Positions 29,504 to 40,084 of a stretch of 64,000 bases of DNA are shown piece by piece. Position 1 is the first letter of the stretch. Each line of letters starts with the position of its first letter. The notes below the pieces were generated by a model. It was not told where the DNA came from, ran no database searches, and saw nothing but the letters and a program-made list of their open reading frames with translations. The DNA is taken from NCBI RefSeq assembly GCF_006716885.1, contig NZ_VFPU01000001.1:2232001-2296000 (forward strand). Reading direction: 5' to 3'. A program made the position numbers and the translations under genes. Source of the DNA: Ornithinimicrobium humiphilum (lineage in GTDB: Bacteria; Actinomycetota; Actinomycetes; Actinomycetales; Dermatophilaceae).

Positions 29504-31417
29504 TCAGGCCGACGGCGTGCGCAGCACCGGTCCGAGAGCCTCGAGCACCGACGGGTCCTCGATCGTGGAGGGGACTTGCGCCTCCTGCCCGTCGGCGATC
29601 TGGCGCATCGTCTTGCGCAGGATCTTGCCGGACCGGGTCTTGGGCAGCGCCTCTACGACGTCGACCTGCCGCAGCGCCGCCACGGCACCCACCTCGTCGC
29701 GGACCCGCTGGACGAGCTCGGCCTCGAGCTGCTCGGTGCCCTTCTCGTCGAGGTCGATCCCGGCCTTGAGCACCACGAGCGCCCGCGGCACCTGGCCCTT
29801 GAGGGAGTCCGCCACGCCGATGACCGCGCACTCGGCCACCGCGGGGTGCCCGGCGAGCGCCTCCTCGAGCGACCCGGTCGACAGGCGGTGGCCGGCGACG
29901 TTGAGCACGTCGTCGGTGCGGCCCATGACGTAGAGGTAGCCGTCCTCGTCGACGAAGCCGCCGTCACCGGTCAGGTAGTAGCCGTCGTAGGCGGACAGGT
30001 AGGAGGACACGTAGCGCTCGTCGTCGCGCCACAGCGTGGGCAGCGTGCCGGGCGGGAGCGGCAGCTTGATGCAGATCGCCCCCTCGGTGCCCGGGGGCAC
30101 CTCCTCGCCCCGCTCGTCGAGCACCCGCACGTCGTAGCCGACGGTGGGCAGCGCCGGACTGCCGGGACGGATCTCGAACTGCGCCGTCCCGACCGGGTTG
30201 ATGGCGATCGGCCAGCCGGTCTCGGTCTGCCACCAGTTGTCGATGACCGGCACGCCCAGCTGGTCGGTGGCCCACTGCCAGGTGTCCGGGTCCAGCCGCT
30301 CCCCCGCCAGGAAGAGGGTGCGCAGCGTCGACAGGTCGTAGGCCTTGACGAGCTCGCCGTCCGGGTCCTGCTTCTTGATCGCCCGGATCGCGGTGGGGGC
30401 CGTGAAGGCGGCCACCGCGCCGTGCTCCTGGATCAGGCGCCAGTAGGTGCCGGCGTCGGGCGTGCCCACCGGCTTGCCCTCGAAGAGGATCGTCGTCGCC
30501 CCGGTCAGCAGCGGCGCGTAGACGATGTAGGAGTGGCCGACGACCCAGCCGACGTCGGAGCCGCAGAGCCAGGTCTCCCCCGGCTGCACGCCGTAGAGGT
30601 TGGTCATCGACCACCGCAGCGCCACGGCATACCCACCGCTGTCCCGGACGATGCCCTTGGGCTTGCCGGTGGTGCCGGAGGTGTAGAGCACGTAGAGGGG
30701 GTCGGTCGCCTGCACGGGCACGCACTCGGCGGGTGCGACGGCATCCGGGTGCATGACCTGGGCCCAGTCCAGGTCCCGCTCGCCCAGGTCGCAGGTGAGC
30801 TGCTCGCGCTGGACGATCACGCAGTGGTCCGGCTTGTGCTCCGAGCGCCGGATCGCCTCGTCGAGGATCGGCTTGTAGGGGATGGTGCGGGAGGGCTCGA
30901 TGCCGCACGAGGCCGAGACCACGACGGTGGGCTCGGCGTCCTCGATGCGCGCCGCGAGCTCGGCGGGCGCGAAGCCGCCGAAGACCACCGAGTGCACCGC
31001 GCCGATGCGCGCGCAGGCCAGCATCGCGATCGCCGCCTCGGGGATCATCGGCATGTAGATGACGACCCGGTCGCCCTTCCTGACGCCCAGGTCGCGCAGC
31101 ACGCCACCGAAACGGGCCACGAGGTCGAGCAGCTGGGCGTAGGTGTACTCCTTCGTGGTGCCGGTCACCGGGCTGTCGTAGATCAGCGCGGTCTGGTCGG
31201 CGCGCCCGTGCACGACGTGCCGGTCGAGGGCGTTGAAGCACACGTTGAGACGCCCGTCGGGGAACCACCGGTAGAACGGGGGGTTGCTGTCGTCCAGGAC
31301 CTGCCTGGGAGGAGTGATCCAGTCGACGAGCCGGGCAGCCTCGCCCCAGAAGGACGCGGGGTCGGCCAGGCTCGCGGCGACGGTGTCGCGGTAGCTCTGC
31401 TGGGCGTCGGTGCTCAT
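29504..31417 (-). CDS. prpE: Propionyl-CoA synthetase (PrpE-type acyl-CoA synthetase)
   Basis: 637 residues; ANL superfamily. It activates propionate (or acetate) to the CoA thioester through an acyl-adenylate. YTSGTTGKPKG is the P-loop, WWQTETGWP the adenine motif, and PKTRSGKILRKTMR holds the catalytic Lys that is commonly acetylated. SCGIEPSRTIPYKPILDEAI resembles PrpE more than Acs. It has one GGTATGCCGT copy, using TAT for Tyr. It is divergent from the LOG gene; TTGACT 6 nt before the ATG may be its -10. Confidence 0.87.
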   Translation of the reverse strand: MSTDAQQSYRDTVAASLADPASFWGEAARLVDWITPPRQVLDDSNPPFYRWFPDGRLNVCFNALDRHVVHGRADQTALIYDSPVTGTTKEYTYAQLLDLVARFGGVLRDLGVRKGDRVVIYMPMIPEAAIAMLACARIGAVHSVVFGGFAPAELAARIEDAEPTVVVSASCGIEPSRTIPYKPILDEAIRRSEHKPDHCVIVQREQLTCDLGERDLDWAQVMHPDAVAPAECVPVQATDPLYVLYTSGTTGKPKGIVRDSGGYAVALRWSMTNLYGVQPGETWLCGSDVGWVVGHSYIVYAPLLTGATTILFEGKPVGTPDAGTYWRLIQEHGAVAAFTAPTAIRAIKKQDPDGELVKAYDLSTLRTLFLAGERLDPDTWQWATDQLGVPVIDNWWQTETGWPIAINPVGTAQFEIRPGSPALPTVGYDVRVLDERGEEVPPGTEGAICIKLPLPPGTLPTLWRDDERYVSSYLSAYDGYYLTGDGGFVDEDGYLYVMGRTDDVLNVAGHRLSTGSLEEALAGHPAVAECAVIGVADSLKGQVPRALVVLKAGIDLDEKGTEQLEAELVQRVRDEVGAVAALRQVDVVEALPKTRSGKILRKTMRQIADGQEAQVPSTIEDPSVLEALGPVLRTPSA

Positions 31418-31423
31418 GGTCCT

Positions 31424-31429
31424 AGTCAA
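31424..31429 (-). promoter_or_regulatory. Weak -10 TTGACT before prpE
   Basis: The spacing (6 nt) fits leaderless initiation, but the hexamer lacks the A at position 2. AGGA next to the ATG could instead be a short SD. Confidence 0.25.
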
Positions 31430-31530
31430 CACCCCTGGGGTCGGCCCGCGCCGGGATCCCGGCGGCAGGCGGCGACCAGCGGGTGGGATCGTGCGACCGA
31501 CGGCCGTGCGCGGGCGGCGGGAGGGCCTCC

Positions 31531-31536
31531 TAGGGT
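31531..31536 (+). promoter_or_regulatory. -10 hexamer TAGGGT, leaderless start at 31543
   Basis: The TANNNT hexamer lies 6 nt before the ATG; no SD sequence. Confidence 0.6.
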
Positions 31537-31542
31537 GCGGGT

Positions 31543-32709
31543 ATGCAGAGCAGCGAGCGTCCCCTGTCCGGCACCGAGGTGCGCTACCACCGCGTCGAGG
31601 GCCTGGCCCCGACCGCAGGGCGCGAGGTCGAGGACGATCGCACCTGGGCGCGGCTGCTCGCCTCCCCCGAGCCGCTGCACGCACTGCGGCTGCAGGGCCT
31701 GGACCTGACCCGCCACCGCGAGCAGCTGCTGGCCCGCGACGACCTGGAGGACATCGTCGTGCTGGGCGGCGAGCTGGACCGCGAGGTCGAGCGCCACCTG
31801 CGCCGTCACGGCGCCATCATCTTCCCGAGCGTCCCTCGGGCCCCGGTCGACCCCTACCGCGCCCGCCTCTACACCCCGCAGGAGCTCTACGCCGGCCTCG
31901 AGGAGGGTGGCTACGACTCGACGGTGGACGCCCGTGCCTACCGGTGGTTCGAGGACGCGACGGTGCGCCACGACGCCTACGTGACGGCACTGCGCGCCAT
32001 CCACGACGACGCGATGTCCGACGCCCTCACCGCCCTCCTCGAGGACCGCCGGGTGGTCGGGATCATGGGCGGGCACGCGCTGCGGCGCGGCACGCCGGAG
32101 TTCGCCGAGGCCGCGCTGCTCGGCCACCGCGTCGCACGGTCGGGCGCGCTCGTCCTCACCGGCGGCGGCCCCGGCGCGATGGAGGCGGCCAACCTGGGCG
32201 CCTGGGCGGTCGACGAGGAGGTCCTGGCAGCGGCGTTGGACGCCGTCGCGCAGGTGCCGGAGTTCGTCCCCGACATCGAGGCCTGGGTGCGCCCGGCCCT
32301 GGCGCTGCGCTCCGGGGCCGTGCCCTCCCCGAAGGGCCTGCGCAGCGTCGGCATCCCGACCTGGTACTACGGCCACGAGCCGCCCAACGCCTTCGCCCAG
32401 CTGGTCGCGAAGTTCTTCTCCAACGCCCTGCGGGAGGACCTGCTGCTCGCCCACTCCCGCGGCGGGCTGGTCGTGCTGCCCGGCGCCGCGGGCACCGTGC
32501 AGGAGGTCTTCCAGATGGCCACGCGGCTCTACTACGAGGTCGACGGACCGGACGTGCTCCCGCCGCTGGTGCTCGTCGGGCGCGAGCACTGGACCGAGCG
32601 GCTGCCGGTGGAGCCGCTGCTGCGGGCACTCGGCAGCGGCCGACCGATGGCCGGGGCGCTGCACCTGGTCGACTCGGTCGAGGAGGCGGCCGACGTCGTC
32701 ACGACCTGA
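31543..32709 (+). CDS. LOG-family Rossmann-fold protein
   Basis: 388 residues, longer than the usual 190 or so of LOG phosphoribohydrolases. The Rossmann core begins near residue 165 (VVGIMGGHALRRG), with TGGGPGAMEAANLG and LPGAAGTVQEVFQ. The latter is a degenerate form of the catalytic PGGxGTxxE, so cytokinin-type nucleotide hydrolysis is uncertain. The N-terminal 150 residues match nothing I recognise. It is predicted leaderless. Confidence 0.75.
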   Translation: MQSSERPLSGTEVRYHRVEGLAPTAGREVEDDRTWARLLASPEPLHALRLQGLDLTRHREQLLARDDLEDIVVLGGELDREVERHLRRHGAIIFPSVPRAPVDPYRARLYTPQELYAGLEEGGYDSTVDARAYRWFEDATVRHDAYVTALRAIHDDAMSDALTALLEDRRVVGIMGGHALRRGTPEFAEAALLGHRVARSGALVLTGGGPGAMEAANLGAWAVDEEVLAAALDAVAQVPEFVPDIEAWVRPALALRSGAVPSPKGLRSVGIPTWYYGHEPPNAFAQLVAKFFSNALREDLLLAHSRGGLVVLPGAAGTVQEVFQMATRLYYEVDGPDVLPPLVLVGREHWTERLPVEPLLRALGSGRPMAGALHLVDSVEEAADVVTT

Positions 32710-32783
32710 GGGCCTCGGCACCTCGCGGACACGACCTGTCCTGAGTGCTCGCGCGGACCGGTGACGGGTGGACGGCTCACGAC

Positions 32784-32789
32784 TAGCGT
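32784..32789 (+). promoter_or_regulatory. -10 TAGCGT of the DinB-family gene
   Basis: Paired with GTGACG at 32761-32766 across a 17-bp spacer. The start codon lies about 34 nt downstream and has an SD sequence. Confidence 0.4.
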
Positions 32790-32822
32790 CGGATCGGTCC
32801 GACCACGACACGAGGAGCCGCC

Positions 32823-33395
32823 ATGGACGACCCGCTCTGGGAACCCCCGCTCGCCGGGACCGACGTCGAGCACGCGCTCGGCACGCTCGAGCGCCTCCGC
32901 GCCACCTTCCGCTGGAAGGCCGACGGGCTGACGGTCGAGCAGCTGCGGGCCCGACCCATCCCGACCACCGCGCTGACCGTCGGCGGCCTGCTCAAGCACC
33001 TGGCCGTCTGCGAGGACGACGTCTTCTCCTGGCGGATGCGCGGGCGACCGCCGACCACCTGGCTGATGGTGCCCGAGGACGACGTCGCCCGTTGGCAGTT
33101 CACCGTCGACCCGGACGAGACCGCCGAGAGCGTCTACGGCCTCTGGGCCGCCGCCGTGGCCCGCTCCCGCGAGAGCATCCGCGAGCTGCTCGCCTCCGGC
33201 GGCCTCGACCAGCCCGGCCACCTCGAGTTCCAGGGCATCCACCCCACGGTGCGCCGGCACCTGCACGACCTCATCGAGGAGTACGGCCGCCACACCGGGC
33301 ACATGGACCTGCTGCGGGAGGCCCTCGACGGGCGCGTCGGCGAGGACCCGCCGCGCGACTGGCCGATGCTGCCGCCGCCGGAGGAGACCTCCTAG
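32823..33395 (+). CDS. DinB/DUF664 family protein
   Basis: 190 residues; a four-helix-bundle DinB-like protein of the type that includes bacillithiol/mycothiol-dependent S-transferases. Metal-binding His residues are likely in LLKHLAVCEDDVF and in EEYGRHTGHMDLLREAL (HxxxHxD). Mycothiol is the actinobacterial thiol, so a detoxifying transferase role is plausible but unproven. ATG 32823 has GAGGAG 5 nt upstream. It is convergent with rlmN, with 3 bp between stops. Confidence 0.8.
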   Translation: MDDPLWEPPLAGTDVEHALGTLERLRATFRWKADGLTVEQLRARPIPTTALTVGGLLKHLAVCEDDVFSWRMRGRPPTTWLMVPEDDVARWQFTVDPDETAESVYGLWAAAVARSRESIRELLASGGLDQPGHLEFQGIHPTVRRHLHDLIEEYGRHTGHMDLLREALDGRVGEDPPRDWPMLPPPEETS

Positions 33396-33398
33396 GCG

Positions 33399-34592
33399 TC
33401 AGGCGGTCACGGCGGCCAGCTGGCCGCAGGCGCCGTCGATCTCCGAGCCGCGGGTGTCGCGCACCGTGGTGGGTATGCCGTGCGCGCGCAGCCGTTCGAC
33501 GAACTGCTGCTCGACGCCGGGGCGCGAGGCCGTCCACTTGCTGCCGGGCGTGGGGTTGAGCGGGATCGGGTTGACGTGCACCCAGCCGCGCCCGCGGGCG
33601 TTGAGCTTCTCCCCCAGCAGGTCGGCGCGCCAGGCGTGGTCGTTGATGTCCTTGATGAGGGCGTACTCGATGCTCACCCGGCGGCCGGTGGCGTCGAAGT
33701 AGCGGCGGGCCGCGTCGAGCGCCTCGTCGACCTTCCAGCGGGTGTTGATCGGCACGAGCTCGTCGCGCAGCTCGTCGTCGGGGGCGTGCAGGCTCAGCGC
33801 CAGCGTGACCGGGATGCCCTCGCCGGCGAGCTTGTCGATGGCCGGCACCAGCCCGACGGTCGACATCGTGACGCCGCGGGCGGACATGCCCAGACCCTCG
33901 GGCGAGGGGTCGACCAGGCGCCGGATGGCGCCCAGCGCCGCCTTGTAGTTGGCCAGCGCCTCGCCCATGCCCATGAAGACGACGTTGCTCACGCGCAGCG
34001 CCTGCTCGACCGTGGTCGGACCGTCCGGGTCGCCGTGCTCGACGGCGGTGCCCCGGTGCAGGTCGCCGTGGCGCAGGGCGCGCGCCGCGGCCACCACCTG
34101 CTCGACGATCTCGGCGGTGGACAGGTTGCGGGTCAGGCCCTGCTGCCCCGTCGCGCAGAAGGGGCAGTTCATGCCGCAGCCGGCCTGGCTGGAGATGCAC
34201 ATGGTCACCCGGCCGGGGTAGCGCATGAGCACCGACTCGACCAGGGCGCCGTCGTGCAGGCGGTGCACCTGCTTGAGGGTGGCACCCTCGTCGGCCGAGA
34301 GCGTGCGCACGGGCGTGAGCAGCGGGGGCAGCAGCCCCGCGACGAGCTCGGCCCGGCCCGCCTTGGGCAGGTCGGTCATCTCCTCCGGGTCGGTCGTCAG
34401 GCGCTCGAAGTAGTGGCGCGAGACCTGGTCGGCGCGGAAGGCCGGGACGCCGAGCTCCTTGGCCCAGGCCTTGCGGCCGGCCAGGTCGAGGTCCGCCAGG
34501 TGGGTCGGCGGCTTGCCCCTGCGGGGCGCGCTGAAGGTCAGCCGTCCGGGCTCGGGACGGCGGGTGGTGGGTTCGGGCAGCTCGGTGGTCAT
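33399..34592 (-). CDS. rlmN: 23S rRNA (A2503-C2)/tRNA (A37-C2) methyltransferase
   Basis: 397 residues; radical-SAM enzyme. The cluster motif is CGMNCPFC in [16 protein letters not shown] at about residues 130-145; GMGEAL precedes the SAM-binding strands; the C-terminal Cys in EIDGACGQL is the methyl-carrying residue. The GGTATGCCGT copy near the 3' end makes an Ile ATA codon. ATG 34592 has GACACT 7 nt upstream, consistent with its own leaderless transcript although cdsA lies just upstream. Confidence 0.93.
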   Translation of the reverse strand: MTTELPEPTTRRPEPGRLTFSAPRRGKPPTHLADLDLAGRKAWAKELGVPAFRADQVSRHYFERLTTDPEEMTDLPKAGRAELVAGLLPPLLTPVRTLSADEGATLKQVHRLHDGALVESVLMRYPGRVTMCISSQAGCGMNCPFCATGQQGLTRNLSTAEIVEQVVAAARALRHGDLHRGTAVEHGDPDGPTTVEQALRVSNVVFMGMGEALANYKAALGAIRRLVDPSPEGLGMSARGVTMSTVGLVPAIDKLAGEGIPVTLALSLHAPDDELRDELVPINTRWKVDEALDAARRYFDATGRRVSIEYALIKDINDHAWRADLLGEKLNARGRGWVHVNPIPLNPTPGSKWTASRPGVEQQFVERLRAHGIPTTVRDTRGSEIDGACGQLAAVTA

Positions 34593-34599
34593 CCCCACC

Positions 34600-34605
34600 A
34601 GTGTC
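34600..34605 (-). promoter_or_regulatory. -10 hexamer GACACT, leaderless start of rlmN
   Basis: A 7-nt spacer to ATG 34592; no SD sequence in the 36-bp gap after cdsA. Confidence 0.4.
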
Positions 34606-34628
34606 CCATCCCTGGCGCGTCCTCGCGC

Positions 34629-35510
34629 CTAGACGAAGAGCCGCATCAGCGCCCAGCACACCGGGGCGGTCACGAGCAGCGAGTCGAGGCGGTCCATGAT
34701 GCCGCCGTGGCCGGGCAGCAGGTTGCCCATGTCCTTGATGCCGATGTCGCGCTTGAGCGAGGACTCGGCCAGGTCGCCGACGGTGGCGAAGACCGCCGCG
34801 ACCGCGCCGAGCAGCAGCCCGGCCCACCACGGCCCGTCGAGGAGGAGGACGACGGCCAGCAGACCGACGATCGTGCTGAGCCCGACCGAGCCGCCGAAGC
34901 CTTCCCACGACTTCTTGGGCGACAACGAGGGCGCCATCGGCGTGCGCCCCCGCAGCACGCCCACGACATACCCGCCGGTGTCGCTGGCCACCGTGACCAG
35001 CACGTAGGTGAGCACCCGGGCCGCGCCGTCGGGCTCGGCGACCATGAGGGCGGGCACGGCGGCGAGCAGCGGGACGTAGGCGACGACGAAGGTGCCGCCC
35101 GCGACGTCGCGCAGGGCGTCCTCGGGCGGCCCGACGGAGCGCCACAGCAGCACGAGGGCCGCCGCCCCGGCGAAGCCGGCGGCCAGCACCGTCGGCCCGC
35201 CCCAGTAGGCGAGCGGGACCAGGGCCGTCGAGAGCAGCAGCGGCGGCAGCGGGACGGAGTAGCGGGCCACGCGCAGCGCGTGGTCGAGCTCCCACACCCC
35301 GATGACCGCCACGACGGTCACGAGGGCGACGAAGATCGGCTGGTAGACGAGGAGGCTGGCGACGACCAGGCCGATGAGGAACAGGCCGACGCCGATGGCG
35401 GCGGGCAGGTTGCGACCGGCCTTGCCGGGCTTCTTGTGGGCAGCCTGCTGCTCCCGGCGGGATCGGTAGTCCCGCCGGGATGCCGGGCTCTCCCCCGTCG
35501 TCTCGGTCAT
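34629..35510 (-). CDS. cdsA: Phosphatidate cytidylyltransferase
   Basis: 293 residues with about seven membrane helices after a basic cytoplasmic N-terminus. It makes CDP-diacylglycerol for phospholipid synthesis. The family signature lies near the C-terminus, SSLKRDIGIKDMGNLLPGHG followed by GIMDRLDS, which carries the metal-binding Asp residues. SPKKSWEGFGGS is also conserved. It starts 26 bp after frr, in the conserved pyrH-frr-cdsA-rlmN order. Confidence 0.93.
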   Translation of the reverse strand: MTETTGESPASRRDYRSRREQQAAHKKPGKAGRNLPAAIGVGLFLIGLVVASLLVYQPIFVALVTVVAVIGVWELDHALRVARYSVPLPPLLLSTALVPLAYWGGPTVLAAGFAGAAALVLLWRSVGPPEDALRDVAGGTFVVAYVPLLAAVPALMVAEPDGAARVLTYVLVTVASDTGGYVVGVLRGRTPMAPSLSPKKSWEGFGGSVGLSTIVGLLAVVLLLDGPWWAGLLLGAVAAVFATVGDLAESSLKRDIGIKDMGNLLPGHGGIMDRLDSLLVTAPVCWALMRLFV

Positions 35511-35536
35511 CGTCCGACCCCGCTCGCCCTGTCCGC

Positions 35537-36103
35537 TCACACCTCGAGCAGCTCGGCCTCCTTGGCCTTCAGGACCTCGTCCACGAGTTCCACGTGACGC
35601 TTGGTCAGCGCCTCGAGCTCCTTCTCGGCGCGGGTGCCCTCGTCCTCGCCGACCTCGCCGTCCTTGACGGCCTTGTCGATCGTGTCCTTGGCGTGGCGCC
35701 GGACGTGGCGGACGGAGACCTTGGCCTCCTCGCCCTTGGTGTGGGCCAGCTTGACGTACTCGCGGCGACGTTCCTCGGTCAGCTGCGGGATGACGATGCG
35801 GATCGCGTTGCCGTCGTTGCTGGGGTTGGCGCCCATGTCGGAGTCGCGCAGCGCCTTCTCGATCGCGCCCATCGCGCCCTTGTCGTAGGGGGTGATGAGC
35901 AGGGTGCGGGCGTCCTGCACGGTGAACGAGGCCAGCTGCTGCAGCGGTGTCGGGGCACCGTAGTAGTCCACCTCGATCTTGGCGAACATGCCCGGGTGGG
36001 CCCGGCCGGTGCGGATCGAGGCCATGTCCTCGCGCGCCACCTCCAGGGCCTTCTCCATCTTCTCCTCGGCCTCCATGAGGGCCATCTCGATGACCTCGGA
36101 CAT
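35537..36103 (-). CDS. frr: Ribosome recycling factor
   Basis: 188 residues, the normal length. With EF-G it splits the post-termination ribosome. Typical segments are [41 protein letters not shown] and [29 protein letters not shown] lies 11 nt before ATG 36103. It follows pyrH by 47 bp. Confidence 0.96.
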   Translation of the reverse strand: MSEVIEMALMEAEEKMEKALEVAREDMASIRTGRAHPGMFAKIEVDYYGAPTPLQQLASFTVQDARTLLITPYDKGAMGAIEKALRDSDMGANPSNDGNAIRIVIPQLTEERRREYVKLAHTKGEEAKVSVRHVRRHAKDTIDKAVKDGEVGEDEGTRAEKELEALTKRHVELVDEVLKAKEAELLEV

Positions 36104-36150
36104 CAGTGCATTCGCTCCTTCGTGGGGTCGTGCGTAGGGGTGGCGGGCAC

Positions 36151-36930
36151 TCAGCCGGCCGTGACCAGTGTCCCGATCTTCTCACCCCGGATGGCCCGGG
36201 TGATCGCGTCCTCGCCGTCCATGCCGAAGACCAGCATGGGCAGGTCGTTGTCCATGCACAGGCTGAAGGCCGCGGCGTCGACGACCCGCAGGTTGCCGGT
36301 GAGCGCCTCGGTGAAGGTCAGCTCGTCGAGCTTGACCGCGGTGTCGTCGACCCGGGGGTCGGCGGTGTAGACCCCGTCGACCCCGTGCTTGCTCATGAGC
36401 ACGGCGTCGCACTTGATCTCCAGCGCGCGCTGGGCGGAGACGGTGTCGGTGGAGAAGTACGGCATACCCGCGCCGGCGCCGAAGATGACGACGCGGCCCT
36501 TCTCCAGGTGGCGGATCGCCTTGCGCGGGATGTAGGGCTCGGCGACCTGGCCCATGGTGATGGCGGTCTGCACGCGGGTGTCGACGCCCTCCTTCTCCAG
36601 GAAGTCCTGGAGGGCCAGGCAGTTCATCACCGTGCCGAGCATGCCCATGTAGTCGGCGCGCGCACGCTCCATGCCCCGCTGCTGCAGCTGGGCACCGCGG
36701 AAGAAGTTGCCGCCGCCCATGACGACGGCGACCTGCACGCCGTCGCGCTGACCGGCCGCGATCTGGCGGGCGATACCGCGGACAACGTCGGGGTCGAGAC
36801 CGACCTTCCCGCCGCCGAAGGCCTCTCCGGAGAGCTTGAGCAGGACCCGGCGGCCGCTGTGCGGCTCGTCCGGCACCGCCGGCGAGGTCGGGGTGGGGAG
36901 GGTGGCGGGGCTGGTCGCGGACGTCGGCAT
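36151..36930 (-). CDS. pyrH: UMP kinase
   Basis: 259 residues; amino-acid-kinase fold converting UMP to [14 protein letters not shown] (ATP site), [14 protein letters not shown] and [19 protein letters not shown] (UMP site) are present. The first 25 residues are a Ser/Thr/Pro-rich extension. ATG 36930 has GGAGGA about 7 nt upstream. A GGTATGCCGT copy lies in the conserved GMPYF stretch. The tsf-pyrH link seen in many bacteria is broken here by a divergent regulator gene. Confidence 0.95.
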   Translation of the reverse strand: MPTSATSPATLPTPTSPAVPDEPHSGRRVLLKLSGEAFGGGKVGLDPDVVRGIARQIAAGQRDGVQVAVVMGGGNFFRGAQLQQRGMERARADYMGMLGTVMNCLALQDFLEKEGVDTRVQTAITMGQVAEPYIPRKAIRHLEKGRVVIFGAGAGMPYFSTDTVSAQRALEIKCDAVLMSKHGVDGVYTADPRVDDTAVKLDELTFTEALTGNLRVVDAAAFSLCMDNDLPMLVFGMDGEDAITRAIRGEKIGTLVTAG

Positions 36931-37015
36931 GCGCAGTTCCTCCGAGGGGTCGCGTGGGGCGGTCGGTCGATCCTGCCACACCGCACCGGTGGCGGGCACG
37001 CGCGGGCTGCCGGGG

Positions 37016-37021
37016 CAGAAT
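37016..37021 (+). promoter_or_regulatory. -10 hexamer CAGAAT, leaderless start at 37028
   Basis: A 6-nt spacer to GTG 37028; no SD sequence. Confidence 0.45.
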
Positions 37022-37027
37022 GGGGCG

Positions 37028-37942
37028 GTGACCAGTGAGCGTGTGGGGGCCGAGCTCGTGGCCGTGCTGACAGCCGTCTCCGACGGCACCCCGCTCGTGC
37101 TGACCGCGGACGACGGGCGCCGGCTGCCCTCCGGCCCGCTGCGCACCGAGCACCGGTCGATGCAGGCGGGCCTGCAGGCCTGGGTCGAGCAGCAGACCGG
37201 GCACTCGCTGGGCTACGTCGAGCAGCTCTACACCTTCGCCGACCCCGACCGCTCGCTCGCGGGCGGCCGCGTGGTCTCGGTCTCCTACCTCGGCCTCACC
37301 CGGGCCCCCGGCGGCGCCGACGACCGCTGGCGCGACTGGTACGCCTTCTTCCCCTGGGAGGACCGGCGCCCCTCCTCCCCCGGGGCCACGCTCGTCGAGG
37401 ACCTCGTCGCGCCCCGGCTGGCCGACTGGGCGGGTATGGCGTCCACCCGCGAGGAGCGCGAGCGCCGCGAGCTGCGCGCCGGGGTCTGCTTCGCCGTCGA
37501 CGGGCGTCCGTGGTCGCCCGAGCTGGTGCTGCAGCGCTACGAGCTGCTCTACGAGGCCGGGCTGATCCCCGAGGCCGACGGGGACGACGCCGGTCCGGGC
37601 CCCGCGCACGTGCCCGGCGAGCGGATGGCCGGCGACCACCGCCGGATCGTCTCGACCGGGCTGGCCCGGCTGCGGGCCAAGATCCAGTACCACCCCGTGG
37701 TCTTCGAGCTCATGCCCGACGCCTTCACGCTCGGCCAGCTGCAGGCCACCGTGGAGGCGATCGCCGGCCAGGCCGTGCACAAGCAGAACTTCCGCCGGCT
37801 GGTGACCCAGCAGGACCTCGTCGAGCCGACGGGCGCCACCCACAGCGACACCGGCGGTCGCCCGGCCCGCCTCTACCGCTTCCGGCGCGAGGTGCTCGAC
37901 GAGCGCGGCGTCGCCGGCACCAAGCTGCCCCGCACCCGCTGA
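37028..37942 (+). CDS. NUDIX-like NrtR family regulator
   Basis: 304 residues. The N-terminal part resembles the NUDIX-like domain of NrtR ([30 protein letters not shown]) but lacks a clear catalytic NUDIX box. The C-terminus is the winged-helix DNA-binding part: [25 protein letters not shown] and [14 protein letters not shown]. NrtR proteins repress NAD-cofactor or related genes and sense ADP-ribose; no target gene lies adjacent. It is predicted leaderless and interrupts the tsf-pyrH neighbourhood on the opposite strand. Confidence 0.75.
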   Translation: MTSERVGAELVAVLTAVSDGTPLVLTADDGRRLPSGPLRTEHRSMQAGLQAWVEQQTGHSLGYVEQLYTFADPDRSLAGGRVVSVSYLGLTRAPGGADDRWRDWYAFFPWEDRRPSSPGATLVEDLVAPRLADWAGMASTREERERRELRAGVCFAVDGRPWSPELVLQRYELLYEAGLIPEADGDDAGPGPAHVPGERMAGDHRRIVSTGLARLRAKIQYHPVVFELMPDAFTLGQLQATVEAIAGQAVHKQNFRRLVTQQDLVEPTGATHSDTGGRPARLYRFRREVLDERGVAGTKLPRTR

Positions 37943-38011
37943 CGAGGGGTCGGGTCGCCGGCGGCACGGCATACCCACCGGGTGCGGTGCATCCCGCCGG
38001 GGGCACGCGAA

Positions 38012-38043
38012 GGGCCCGCCGCAGCCGAGGCTGCGACGGGCCC
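38012..38043 (-). terminator. Terminator hairpin after tsf
   Basis: A stem of about 14 bp with one mismatch (GGGCCCGCCGCAGCC / GGCTGCGACGGGCCC), 28 bp after the tsf stop and also downstream of the NrtR-like gene. It probably works for both. Confidence 0.65.
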
Positions 38044-38070
38044 TGTCAGGTCCGCGGTGCGGTCAGGCGG

Positions 38071-38898
<828 letters not shown>

Positions 38899-38939
38899 GA
38901 GTGCTGTGTCGCTCCTTCAGGGATGCGTGCGGAAGATGA

Positions 38940-39839
38940 TCAGGACTGGACGGACTGGTCGTCCGCGGCCGGGGACTCCTCGGCGACGGTCGGCTCGGCC
39001 GAGGCCTCGGCGGCCGGGGCCTCCTCGGCCGGAGCCTCGACGGGGGACTCCGTCGCGGCCTGCTCGGCCTCGGAGCCGGCGAGGAGCTCGCGCTCCCACT
39101 CGGCCATCGGCTCGGCCGCGGCGGTGTCGCCCTCGGTGGAGCCGCCGCCGGAGCGCGCCATGAGACCGTCGGCGACCGCGTCGGCCACGACGCGGGTCAG
39201 CAGGGTGACGGAGCGGATGGCGTCGTCGTTGCCCGGGATCTTGTAGTCGACCTCGTCGGGGTCGCAGTTGGTGTCCAGGATCGCGATGACCGGCAGACCG
39301 AGCTTGCGGGCCTCGGTGACGGCGAGGTGCTCCTTCTTGGTGTCGACGACCCAGATGGCCGAGGGCACCTTCTGCATGTCGCGGATGCCGCCGAGCGTCT
39401 TGCTCAGCTTCTCGTACTCGCGACGCATCATGAGGAGCTCCTTCTTCGTGCGGCCGCTGCCGGCCACGTCGTCGAAGTCGATCTCCTCGAGCTCCTTCAT
39501 GCGCGTGAGGCGCTTGGAGACGGTCTGGAAGTTGGTGAGCATGCCGCCCAGCCAGCGGTGGTTCACGTAGGGCATGCCCACGCGGGTGGCCTGCTCGGCA
39601 ATGCTCTCCTGCGCCTGCTTCTTGGTGCCGACGAAGAGGATGGAGCCGCCGTGGGCGACGGTCTGCTTGACGAAGTCGTAGGCCTCGTTGATGAAGGTCA
39701 GCGACTGCTGCAGGTCGATGATGTAGATGCCGTTGCGCTCCGTCATGATGAAGCGCTTCATCTTGGGGTTCCAACGACGGGTCTGGTGCCCGAAGTGGAC
39801 GCCGCTCTCGAGGAGCTGGCGCATGGTGACGACGGCCAT
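38940..39839 (-). CDS. rpsB: Small ribosomal subunit protein uS2
   Basis: 299 residues. It starts [20 protein letters not shown] and contains the S2 signatures [23 protein letters not shown] and [20 protein letters not shown]. An Ala/Glu-rich C-terminal tail of about 70 residues is longer than in E. coli but common in actinobacteria. The leader is about 180 nt if the TAGGAT at 40027-40032 is its -10. Confidence 0.96.
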   Translation of the reverse strand: MAVVTMRQLLESGVHFGHQTRRWNPKMKRFIMTERNGIYIIDLQQSLTFINEAYDFVKQTVAHGGSILFVGTKKQAQESIAEQATRVGMPYVNHRWLGGMLTNFQTVSKRLTRMKELEEIDFDDVAGSGRTKKELLMMRREYEKLSKTLGGIRDMQKVPSAIWVVDTKKEHLAVTEARKLGLPVIAILDTNCDPDEVDYKIPGNDDAIRSVTLLTRVVADAVADGLMARSGGGSTEGDTAAAEPMAEWERELLAGSEAEQAATESPVEAPAEEAPAAEASAEPTVAEESPAADDQSVQS

Positions 39840-40026
39840 GCCGAGGTCTCGCTTTCTGGAGAAGGTGCAGTTTGTCCTGGCCCGGGGACGTCCCCCACCC
39901 GGCACCGGATGGTGTCGGGACCGCGGAGGACGCCGTCGAGCGGGTCGACCTCGCCCGGGCGCGAATTCGTGCGGGTCCTCGACTCCCGGACGGGCCGGAG
40001 GGCAGGGCACACCACACGTGCCGCTC

Positions 40027-40032
40027 ATCCTA
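40027..40032 (-). promoter_or_regulatory. -10 TAGGAT for rpsB
   Basis: The hexamer reads on the minus strand 188 nt before the rpsB ATG, with a weak -35 (TCGTTC) at 18 bp. The intervening leader contains GGGGACGTCCCC and other short palindromes, but no known riboswitch was recognised. Confidence 0.4.
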
Positions 40033-40071
40033 CGGCAGGGACGGGGTCGGGAACGAATCGCGCCGGGTCGC

Positions 40072-40077
40072 TACGGT
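40072..40077 (+). promoter_or_regulatory. -10 hexamer TACGGT, leaderless start at 40085
   Basis: The TANNNT hexamer lies 7 nt before the ATG; no SD sequence. Confidence 0.55.
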
Positions 40078-40084
40078 GGCCGTC

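Noticed and set aside
39840..40084. Riboswitch or tRNA in the 245-bp gap between rpsB and the aminotransferase
   Set aside because: No tRNA arm pattern or known riboswitch core was found; only short palindromes and two promoters are visible.
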